A DNA stretch of 5,038 nt from Micrococcales bacterium UBA7472 (GTDB lineage: Bacteria > Actinomycetota > Actinomycetes > Actinomycetales > Microbacteriaceae): assembly GCA_002478545.1 (NCBI GenBank), contig DLOY01000035.1, forward strand, positions 1 to 5,038. Direction: 5' to 3'. The position numbers were made by a program, and so were the translations under genes. Of the stretch, positions 1 through 5,038 are shown in pieces; position 1 is the first letter of the stretch, and every line of letters begins with the position of its first letter. Below the pieces are notes generated by a model, which worked only from the letters and a program-made list of their open reading frames with translations, did not search any database and was not told the DNA's origin.

Positions 1-12
1 TACTTTAGAAAT

Positions 13-39
13 GGCCACTCCTTTTAGGGGTGGCCTTTT
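13..39 (+). terminator. Rho-independent terminator of an upstream gene
   Basis: A 9-base-pair stem is formed by 13-21 (GGCCACTCC) and 27-35 (GGGGTGGCC), with one T-G wobble, a 5-base TTTTA loop and a TTTT run at 36-39. The orientation, with the T-run to the right, means it ends transcription from a plus-strand gene left of the window. In related genomes that gene would be tyrS, but none of it is visible here. On the minus strand the flanking sequence has only a weak, interrupted T-run, so it is probably not bidirectional. Confidence 0.85.
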
Positions 40-57
40 CTATTTAAGCTAATTCCA

Positions 58-64
58 AAAGGAG
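58..64 (+). promoter_or_regulatory. Ribosome binding site of the TPR-like gene
   Basis: AAAGGAG lies four bases before the ATG at 69. It supports that start and shows that this first gene is not translated from a leaderless transcript beginning at the ATG. Only about 29 bases separate the upstream terminator from this ATG. Confidence 0.75.
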
Positions 65-68
65 CATC

Positions 69-1160
69 ATGGAACGAAAACGACCTAGCGAAAAGCGTGA
101 GGGTCCGATTGGCCGTGGTGAGCGCACCGAGGGCGCAAGACCTGCTTGGCAGGAGCGCGTCAAGCGAGAGCGAGATGTCGAAAAGTCACCCTTGATCCCC
201 AGTGAGATTACTCCTGAGGATTTGGACATGGGCGTTCGCGTGCAACTCAAGACACTGACCGCAGAAAACGCCGAAATGGTGGCACGTCACCTTGCCATGG
301 TGAACCTTCTAATTGATACAGATCCGCAGCTTGCTCACAAGCACGCTTTGGCGGCGTCACGACGCGCGGGTCGTCTTGCTATCGTTCACGAAACCCTTGG
401 TGTCACCGCATACACCGTCGGCGACTATGCTCTTGCACTTCGCGAGCTACTGACTCATCGCAGGCTTTCTGGGTCGAATGACCAGTTGCCGCTTATTGTC
501 GACTCTGAGCGCGGTATGGGACGTCCAGCCCGAGCCTTAGAGGCCATTACCGGTCTAGATCGAAAGAGCCTTCCGGTTGGGGTTCGCATAAATCTCGCGG
601 TCGCGTTATCAGGTGCGCGACTCGATCTGGGCGATACCAAGAATGCCAAGCTTGAGCTTGAGATTCCAGAGCTGAGTCCGAAGCAGGTCTTTCCTCAGTC
701 GCCATTACTCTTCCGCGCCTATGCCGAGGTCTTGCGGGAACTGGGTCAAGCTGGGGACTCTTGGGATGAGCTTGCGGACAGAGCCGAGAAAGCTTTGTCT
801 GAGGTTGATGGTGAAATGTTTGAGCTAATTGAAGAAATCACGATTCCAACCAGTGCTGATTTTGAAAGAAGGCCAGCAAGAAGGGAGTTTGACTCCTCAA
901 AATCCTCAGGAAAGAGCTTCGAGAAGCGACCCCGTGCAGTGGGGGGTGATGATCGCAAGCCGAGAGGTGAGCGCACATCTGATTACAAACCTAGGGCTCC
1001 GCGAACTGAAGGTTCGGATGGTAAGCCTGCTCCAAAACGCGATTTCGACTCCCGCGGACGAGATGGTAAGCCCAGGGGAGGAGCAAACTTTGGCAAGGGG
1101 GCTCCGAGAACGGGAAGGCGTGGATCCAGCGACGGAGGCGGCCGTGGCAGGGCTCGTTGA
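69..1160 (+). CDS. TPR-like helical-repeat protein with charged disordered ends (Rv1691-type)
   Basis: The protein has 363 residues in three parts. Residues 1-50 are strongly charged and low in hydrophobics. Residues 51-250 are alpha-helical with tetratricopeptide-like helix pairs, clearest around 104-131 (AYTVGDYALALREL at 114-127) and 171-200. Residues 265-363 form an R/K/G/S/D-rich tail with DxKP motifs and a GGGRGRAR end. The cytoplasmic core resembles the actinobacterial family found next to tyrS and the HAD phosphatase, including M. tuberculosis Rv1691 (about 250 residues as I recall), so this copy is longer. No signal peptide or membrane segment is seen. TPR folds usually bind proteins, and basic RG-rich tails often bind RNA; an RNA- or ribosome-linked scaffold role is inference and no catalytic motif is visible. 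The ATG start is supported by AAAGGAG at 58-64. The end overlaps the next gene by 17 bases. Confidence 0.85.
   Translation: MERKRPSEKREGPIGRGERTEGARPAWQERVKRERDVEKSPLIPSEITPEDLDMGVRVQLKTLTAENAEMVARHLAMVNLLIDTDPQLAHKHALAASRRAGRLAIVHETLGVTAYTVGDYALALRELLTHRRLSGSNDQLPLIVDSERGMGRPARALEAITGLDRKSLPVGVRINLAVALSGARLDLGDTKNAKLELEIPELSPKQVFPQSPLLFRAYAEVLRELGQAGDSWDELADRAEKALSEVDGEMFELIEEITIPTSADFERRPARREFDSSKSSGKSFEKRPRAVGGDDRKPRGERTSDYKPRAPRTEGSDGKPAPKRDFDSRGRDGKPRGGANFGKGAPRTGRRGSSDGGGRGRAR
951..1072 (+). repeat. Degenerate DxKP-coding repeats in the disordered tail
   Basis: The 11-mer GATGGTAAGCC occurs at 1017-1027 and again at 1062-1072, exactly 45 bases (15 codons) apart. A diverged copy, GATCGCAAGCC, lies at 951-961. 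They encode DGKP, DGKP and DRKP. All copies are in the gene's own frame, so this looks like a repetitive protein tail rather than a separate DNA element. Confidence 0.6.
1134..1138 (+). promoter_or_regulatory. Ribosome binding site that sets the phosphatase start
   Basis: GGAGG lies five bases before the GTG at 1144, inside the Gly-rich 3' end of the preceding gene. It decides the start. The reading frame stays open back to about 829, but that upstream part overlaps the TPR-like gene out of frame, and the first conserved HAD motif begins only about a dozen codons after this GTG. Confidence 0.75.
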
Positions 1161-2124
1161 TTCTTATGACTCCCTGCTCTTCGATCTCGACGGCGTCGTC
1201 TATCTAGGCTCAAAGGCGGTAGACCACGCTGTTGAATCGATAAATCGAGTCAAGGCTCTAGGTCTCAAGATTGGTTTTGTTACCAACAACTCTTCCCGCA
1301 GGCCCGAGGTCATCGCTGATCAGTTGGTTTCATTGGGCATTGACACTGACCCCTCGGAAATTGTCGGTTCGGCCAAGGCTGGGGCCAAGATGCTGATTGA
1401 TCGGATTCCCAGGGGGTCGAAGGTATTGGTTGTCGGTGGTGAAGGCCTAACTTTTGAGGTGCAAGCGCTCGGCTTTGAAGTGGTCTCATCCGCATCTGAC
1501 ACACCCGCCGCAGTTATTCAAGGTTTCTCACCAGATGTTGGATGGCGACAGCTTGCAGAGGCTGCATACGCAATTCAGCGGGGTGCTATTTGGTTGGCCA
1601 CCAATCAAGACTGGACTATTCCACGTGAAGAAGGAATCGCCCCTGGTAATGGGACTCTGGTTTCAGCCGTTCATACTGCAGTCGGAATACTTCCTTACTT
1701 TGCCGGCAAGCCTTTCGCCCCCATCTACCAGGCAGCCCTTGAGCAGCTTGATATTAAGCGTCCACTATTCGTCGGTGATCGTTTGGACACTGACATCAAG
1801 GGGGCGGTCAACTTTGGCATAGATTCGGCATGCGTCATGACTGGGGTCGCTACCAACAAGGAGTTGATTTCAGCCAAGCCTGATGAGCGACCAACTTATG
1901 TGATCTCGGACCTAAGAGAGCTGTTCTTGGATTACACGCAACCTAAGCAGACCAAACGTGGATTTGAACTCAGAAGAAGCAGCGTTGAGATGCTGGGCAA
2001 CAAAGTGGTTTCAGTTGACGGGGACCCCAAGTCGATTGACACGCTTCGTTGCGCCTGCAAGGTAGTCTGGTCGAGTCAGGTGCCAATCTACGGTCTCGAA
2101 ATTGAGCCAGCTCTTTACAGTTAG
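1144..2124 (+). CDS. HAD-superfamily IIA (NagD/AraL-type) phosphatase, probable glycerol-3-phosphate phosphatase
   Basis: This 326-residue cytoplasmic Mg-dependent phosphatase carries every HAD motif. Motif I is DLDGVVY, with nucleophile D14 and acid/base D16; motif II is TNNS at 47-50; the motif III lysine is K189 in AGKP; motif IV is GDRLDTD, with D212 and D217. A C2a cap lies between motifs II and III and includes the TNQD segment at 153-156. The M. tuberculosis protein at the same locus, Rv1692, has been described as a D,L-glycerol-3-phosphate phosphatase that recycles phospholipid head groups. The same substrate here is inferred from gene position; other members of the family act on p-nitrophenyl phosphate, nucleotides or sugar phosphates. 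The core ends near residue 262, leaving an extension of about 60 residues at the C-terminus. The GTG start fits GGAGG at 1134-1138 and overlaps the previous gene by 17 bases. Confidence 0.9.
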   Translation: MAGLVDSYDSLLFDLDGVVYLGSKAVDHAVESINRVKALGLKIGFVTNNSSRRPEVIADQLVSLGIDTDPSEIVGSAKAGAKMLIDRIPRGSKVLVVGGEGLTFEVQALGFEVVSSASDTPAAVIQGFSPDVGWRQLAEAAYAIQRGAIWLATNQDWTIPREEGIAPGNGTLVSAVHTAVGILPYFAGKPFAPIYQAALEQLDIKRPLFVGDRLDTDIKGAVNFGIDSACVMTGVATNKELISAKPDERPTYVISDLRELFLDYTQPKQTKRGFELRRSSVEMLGNKVVSVDGDPKSIDTLRCACKVVWSSQVPIYGLEIEPALYS

Positions 2125-2126
2125 GA
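2123..2126 (+). promoter_or_regulatory. Ribosome binding site of the 37-residue ORF
   Basis: AGGA overlaps the TAG stop of the phosphatase gene (2122-2124) and sits five bases before the ATG at 2132. Its presence at this spacing is one of the main reasons to treat the small ORF as a real gene. Confidence 0.55.
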
Positions 2127-2131
2127 AACCA

Positions 2132-2245
2132 ATGGACCTAAATGCGATTGCGGCTCAGATTGAGGAGCTAGACAAGCTCGCTGAAGCTGAGCAAATCCCG
2201 GCCATCGAAGCGATTATCAAATCCCTCGAGGAGCTAGTTTCCTAA
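2132..2245 (+). CDS. 37-residue acidic helical protein (positional counterpart of Rv1693)
   Basis: This small ORF runs from ATG to TAA in the gap between the phosphatase and tlyA. The peptide has nine acidic residues and only two lysines (K15, K30), and lacks Cys, Trp, Tyr, Phe, Arg and His. Hydrophobic residues fall in a 3-4 pattern at 3, 6, 10, 13 and at 22, 25, 29, 32, 36, with a proline at 23. This predicts two amphipathic helices, perhaps a short helical hairpin or coiled coil; there is no signal or membrane segment. AGGA at 2123-2126 gives a well-spaced ribosome binding site, and the ORF fills the gap almost exactly. M. tuberculosis has a small conserved hypothetical gene, Rv1693, at the same place; I infer equivalence from position, not from aligned residues. 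Function is unknown. An acidic partner for a neighbouring protein, or simply a translational coupler for tlyA, are both possible. Confidence 0.7.
   Translation: MDLNAIAAQIEELDKLAEAEQIPAIEAIIKSLEELVS
2228..2233 (+). promoter_or_regulatory. Distant ribosome binding site candidate for tlyA
   Basis: GAGGAG is the only purine-rich match upstream of the tlyA GTG at 2246, but it sits 12 bases away, longer than the spacing at the other junctions (4-5 bases). tlyA translation may therefore rely on ribosomes finishing the small ORF, whose TAA directly abuts the GTG. Confidence 0.4.
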
Positions 2246-3046
2246 GTGGGAGAGCGTCTAGACATAGAGCTTGTACTCAGGGGTCTCGCACGCTCACGCT
2301 CACAAGCTGCTCAACTTATTGAAGCTGGCAGGGTCAGCGTGAATGGCAAGCCAGCGGCAAAGCCATCCCAAAGAATCCTGCCAACTGACCAGGTTGACCT
2401 CAGTGCCGGAGTTGATTACGTATCCAGGGCTGGAGCCAAACTGGCATTTGCGCTGGAGGAATTTGGTATTGCGGTGCCACCAACTGTTCTCGATGCCGGC
2501 GCATCTACCGGGGGATTCACGCAAGTATTGTTGGACCGTGGTGCTCAGAAGGTTCTGGCAATCGATGTTGGTCACGGACAGCTGGTGCCTGAGCTCGCGA
2601 ATGATGCAAGAGTAAGAAACATCGAGGGAGTGAACCTCCGAGACTTAACTCCTGATCAGCTCAAGGAACTCATTGGACATCAACCGGACATTGGTTTAGT
2701 CGTTGCTGACCTCAGTTTTATATCCATAACTTTGGTTCTTGAGAACTTAGCGCGTTTAGCGCCATCAGCTCCAATGGTGATCTTGGTCAAGCCGCAGTTT
2801 GAGGTCGGCAAGCATTCACTGAATGCCTCTGGCGTTGTTACTGACTGGCGCGAACGAGCGAGAGCGCTTAGCCAGGTTGTCGACTTTAGTTACTCAATCG
2901 GTTACACAGTAAAGGGATTGGCCCAATCCCCAGTCCTGGGAACTCATGGCAACGTGGAGTATCTATTGTGGATAGTTTCCGATGAGCCGAGTTATCGGGA
3001 ACAATGGAGTGAAGAAATCGTTCAGTTGGCGAAGAGGGTGAAATGA
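2246..3046 (+). CDS. tlyA: TlyA-family 16S/23S rRNA 2'-O-methyltransferase
   Basis: The 266-residue protein uses S-adenosylmethionine to methylate ribose 2'-OH groups of cytidines at the subunit interface (C1409 of 16S and/or C1920 of 23S rRNA in the family); in mycobacteria this is needed for capreomycin sensitivity. An N-terminal S4 RNA-binding domain (about residues 3-50, with GLARSRSQA and the GRVSVNGKPA segment) is followed by a short linker and an FtsJ/RrmJ-like Rossmann domain. The SAM loop DAGASTGGF is at 83-91. The catalytic residues K65, D155, K182 (LVKPQFE) and E238 (GNVEYL) match the K-D-K-E set reported for TlyA. Length is typical. The GTG start follows the small ORF's stop with no gap, and starting here gives the usual family N-terminus; the frame is closed by that TAA. 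The end overlaps nadK by four bases. Substrate range (16S plus 23S, or 23S alone) cannot be told from the sequence alone. Confidence 0.96.
   Translation: MGERLDIELVLRGLARSRSQAAQLIEAGRVSVNGKPAAKPSQRILPTDQVDLSAGVDYVSRAGAKLAFALEEFGIAVPPTVLDAGASTGGFTQVLLDRGAQKVLAIDVGHGQLVPELANDARVRNIEGVNLRDLTPDQLKELIGHQPDIGLVVADLSFISITLVLENLARLAPSAPMVILVKPQFEVGKHSLNASGVVTDWRERARALSQVVDFSYSIGYTVKGLAQSPVLGTHGNVEYLLWIVSDEPSYREQWSEEIVQLAKRVK
3034..3038 (+). promoter_or_regulatory. Ribosome binding site of nadK
   Basis: GAGGG lies four bases before the nadK ATG at 3043, within the last codons of tlyA. Together with the ATGA stop-start overlap it supports coupled translation of the two genes. Confidence 0.65.
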
Positions 3047-3939
3047 CAAGAAATGTCTTGTTAGTCTCGAACGCTCAGACTGAGCAGCAGGCAACCGTTG
3101 TCGAACGCACTGCCAAGAAGTTGCTGGCTAGGGGCCTACACCCCGTTCTTGAGTCAACTGAACTCGAAAGAATTTCCAACCTTGGCGTCGATCTGAATGG
3201 TGTGATCGGGTTTACGGACCAGATTATTGAAATCGGCATAGTGCTGGGCGGCGACGGGAGCATTCTTAGGGCCGCAGAGTTACTGAGGAACCAGGAAGCT
3301 CCAATTCTCGGTGTGAATACCGGTCACGTCGGCTTTATGGCCGAGGCTGAACTGGATGCTCTGGCATCTGTCATGGACCGGGTGGCTGCCAAGGACTATG
3401 AAGTTGGTCACCGTTCGGCTCTTGAGGTTGAGGTTTACCAAGCGGGAAACTTGGCTTTCAGCTCTTGGGCAATGAATGAAGTGACTGTCGAGAAGTCAGC
3501 CAGGGAGCGAATGTTGGAGCTCGTCGTTGAGGTTGACCGACGCCCACTTTCGTCATTTGGATGTGATGGAATTCTAGTTAGCACTCCAACTGGATCTACG
3601 GCATATGCATTCAGCGCAGGTGGGCCGGTGGTTTGGCCGGATGTTGACGCTCTGCTGGTCGTTCCCCTCAGCGCGCACTCACTTTTCGCTCGACCTTTGG
3701 TTCTGGGTTCAGCAACCCATTTAGCCTTTGAGGTACTAAAGCGCAGTCCCGGTAATGGGGTGTTGTGGTGTGATGGCCGAAGAACTTTTGACCTAGGGCC
3801 AGGAGCTCGTATCGAAGTTAGGCAATCGGATAAGCAAGTTCGCATGGTGCTGCTTTCCGATGATCCATTTACCGATCGCTTAGTTCGCAAATTCAACCTG
3901 CCCGTCACTGGCTGGAGAGGTCCAGAGGAGAGTAAGTGA
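3043..3939 (+). CDS. nadK: NAD kinase (ATP or polyphosphate)
   Basis: This 298-residue cytoplasmic enzyme phosphorylates NAD to NADP, the only known route to NADP in bacteria. The family signature GGDGS at 69-73 contains the catalytic D71. It is followed by GVNTGHVGFMAE at 90-101, the NAD-contacting NE pair at 145-146, the DGILVSTPTGSTAY region at 175-188, then SAGGP at 191-195 and PLSAHSLFARPLVL at 208-221, and CDGR at 243-246 near the beta-sandwich end. All motifs are intact and length is normal. Actinobacterial enzymes can often use polyphosphate as well as ATP; which is used here cannot be read from the sequence. The ATG overlaps the tlyA stop as ATGA, with GAGGG at 3034-3038. The TGA stop overlaps the recN GTG. 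The same tlyA-nadK-recN order occurs in M. tuberculosis (Rv1694-Rv1696). Confidence 0.97.
   Translation: MTRNVLLVSNAQTEQQATVVERTAKKLLARGLHPVLESTELERISNLGVDLNGVIGFTDQIIEIGIVLGGDGSILRAAELLRNQEAPILGVNTGHVGFMAEAELDALASVMDRVAAKDYEVGHRSALEVEVYQAGNLAFSSWAMNEVTVEKSARERMLELVVEVDRRPLSSFGCDGILVSTPTGSTAYAFSAGGPVVWPDVDALLVVPLSAHSLFARPLVLGSATHLAFEVLKRSPGNGVLWCDGRRTFDLGPGARIEVRQSDKQVRMVLLSDDPFTDRLVRKFNLPVTGWRGPEESK
3925..3930 (+). promoter_or_regulatory. Ribosome binding site that sets the recN start
   Basis: GAGGAG lies five bases before the GTG at 3936. It favours that GTG, which overlaps the nadK stop as GTGA, as the recN start. The protein then begins MIESISIRNLGVI, the expected SMC-like first strand. 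Confidence 0.75.
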
Positions 3940-5038
3940 TCGAGTCAATTTCGATTCGAAACCTAGGGGTCATTTCCCAGGCTGAGCTCTCACTTGCTCC
4001 CGGATTCAATGCGCTGACCGGTGAAACAGGTGCCGGCAAGACCATGGTTCTGAGTGCTCTAAATCTGCTCCTTGGTGGGCGAGCAGACACCACTGTAATT
4101 CGCTCCGGTGAAGAGTCATTGTCAGTGAGCGGCACCTGGATTGTGAGAAATTCAGAGCTCAGGGAAGAGCTAGAGAATCTCGGAGCTCAGCTGGATGGGG
4201 AGGTCCTGATTGTTACCAGGACCGTGAATAACGACGGGCGTTCAAGGGCAATTCTTGGAGGCACGCCCGTGCCGGTATCAACCCTCGCTGAGCTTTCGGA
4301 GCGGCTGGTAGCGGTCCACGGGCAGTCCGACCAGCAGCGACTGCGTTCCGTGGCAGCTCAGCGCGATGCATTGGACGAATACGGCAAACTTGACGACCTT
4401 CTTCAGGCCTATCGGCAGGCGCATAGTTCTTACTTTGAACTGCAGGCTCGCTACGTTCGCATGCAGTCCGCCAGCGGCCAGGACCGAGCTCGGGTGGAGG
4501 AGCTCACATCACTTTTAGCCACCTTTGAAAAACTAAGTCCTACTAAAGGTGAGATTGCCGAGTTGGGAAATGTGATTGAGCGGCTAAGCAATGTCGATAG
4601 TCTGCGAATCGCCGCCACGACCGCGCACGAGGCCATTTCACCCGAGGATTCTTTGGGGGCATTGCAGGCCCTGGGTATTGCTCGGAAGAGTCTTGAATCA
4701 ACCTCCGATCCAAAGTTGCAGGGAATCGCAGCGCAGCTATCAGAAATCACCAGCCTCACAAGAGACATTTCAGTTGAATTGTCGAGCTACTTGCTCGATT
4801 TGGAAATTGATCCACAGCAGCTTGAGGCAAGTTTCGAGCGCAGGGCGGAGCTCTTGGCTTTCGAGCGCAGATACGGCGATCTAGATGCATTCATCGACAA
4901 CGTTCCGACTCTCCAGGCGGAACTTATTGACCTGGATTCATCGGACGAACAGCTAGAAAAACTGGAGATTCAGCTTGAGGCCGCGCTATCGCAACTTGCG
5001 ATGGCGGCGAAGGCACTGTCTTCGGCCAGGCATGAGGC
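3936..5038 (+). CDS. recN: DNA repair ATPase RecN, N-terminal part (runs off the window)
   Basis: About 367 codons are open with no stop before the window ends; RecN is usually about 550-590 residues, so roughly the last third is missing, including the ABC signature and Walker B. RecN is a cytoplasmic SMC-like ATPase that acts early in RecA-dependent repair of double-strand breaks. The N-terminal half-ATPase is clear: IRNLGVI at 7-13, Walker A GETGAGKT at 29-36, then LNLLLGGRAD. The RecN-typical HGQSDQQRL follows at 128-136. From about residue 145 the sequence becomes helical, rich in Glu, Gln, Leu and Ala, as expected for the coiled-coil arm. The GTG start overlaps nadK by four bases and has GAGGAG at 3925-3930. 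In many bacteria recN is SOS-controlled from its own promoter; no LexA-box-like sequence was noticed just upstream, which suggests co-transcription with nadK or a more distant control site. Confidence 0.95.
   Translation, partial: MIESISIRNLGVISQAELSLAPGFNALTGETGAGKTMVLSALNLLLGGRADTTVIRSGEESLSVSGTWIVRNSELREELENLGAQLDGEVLIVTRTVNNDGRSRAILGGTPVPVSTLAELSERLVAVHGQSDQQRLRSVAAQRDALDEYGKLDDLLQAYRQAHSSYFELQARYVRMQSASGQDRARVEELTSLLATFEKLSPTKGEIAELGNVIERLSNVDSLRIAATTAHEAISPEDSLGALQALGIARKSLESTSDPKLQGIAAQLSEITSLTRDISVELSSYLLDLEIDPQQLEASFERRAELLAFERRYGDLDAFIDNVPTLQAELIDLDSSDEQLEKLEIQLEAALSQLAMAAKALSSARHE

Noticed and set aside
1..40. Bidirectional terminator
   Set aside because: The minus-strand side of the hairpin has only a short interrupted T-run, and no converging minus-strand gene is seen in the window.
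951..1072. CRISPR-like or mobile-element repeats
   Set aside because: The repeats are 11 bases, unevenly spaced (66 and 45 bases), and all in the coding frame of a low-complexity protein tail; there are no spacers, inverted ends or target duplications.
829..1143. Upstream in-frame extension of the phosphatase to an ATG at 829
   Set aside because: The extra 105 codons lie wholly inside the TPR-like gene in another frame, show no HAD-like content, and sit before a well-placed GGAGG and GTG at 1134-1146 that give a normal HAD N-terminus.
1454..1822. 122-codon plus-strand open frame inside the phosphatase gene
   Set aside because: It is out of frame with a gene whose HAD motifs are intact across the span, and its translation is Ser/His-rich without domain features.
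2132..3046. Premature stop breaking a longer tlyA (pseudogene reading)
   Set aside because: TlyA from the GTG at 2246 already has a complete S4 domain, full catalytic set and typical length, so the upstream ORF is better read as a separate small gene.
3435..3908. 157-codon open frame on the minus strand opposite nadK
   Set aside because: Ser/Thr/Arg-rich composition with no recognisable motif, no clear ribosome binding site, and it fully overlaps an intact, motif-verified nadK; a shadow frame.
4451..4768. 105-codon minus-strand open frame opposite recN
   Set aside because: It lies antisense to the coiled-coil coding region of recN and has no family features; best explained by the codon bias of the true gene.

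Overview
This window is a tightly packed, single-strand gene cluster from an actinobacterium. The gene order is TPR-like protein, HAD-IIA phosphatase, tiny acidic protein, tlyA, nadK, recN. It matches the order I recall from Mycobacterium tuberculosis (Rv1691 to Rv1696), where tyrS lies just upstream. Base composition looks only slightly above 50% GC by eye, which is low for the phylum. With the compact gene junctions this fits small-genome freshwater Microbacteriaceae (Luna-type lineages such as Rhodoluna or Aquiluna), but that placement is inference.

Layout. Positions 1-40 hold a rho-independent terminator for an upstream gene outside the window. After a gap of under 30 bases come six plus-strand genes: a 363-residue TPR-like protein with charged, probably disordered ends (69-1160); a 326-residue HAD-IIA phosphatase starting at a GTG inside the previous gene (1144-2124); a 37-residue acidic helical protein (2132-2245); TlyA rRNA 2'-O-methyltransferase (2246-3046); NAD kinase (3043-3939); and RecN (3936 to the window end, C-terminus missing). 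No gene-free stretch exceeds about 70 bases, and no internal terminator, RNA gene, mobile element or CRISPR array was seen.

The junctions suggest one transcript with translational coupling: a 17-base overlap, a 7-base gap, a stop directly abutting the next start (TAA then GTG), and two 4-base overlaps (ATGA, GTGA). Three of the six genes start with GTG. The products are a probable glycerol-phosphate or related phosphatase, a ribosomal RNA methyltransferase, the NADP-making kinase and a DNA double-strand-break repair ATPase. They do not form one obvious pathway; this is a conserved housekeeping cluster. The least understood parts are the 37-residue protein, its in-frame junction with TlyA, and the arginine/glycine-rich tail of the first gene. 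I found no clear sign of a new defence system or mobile system.
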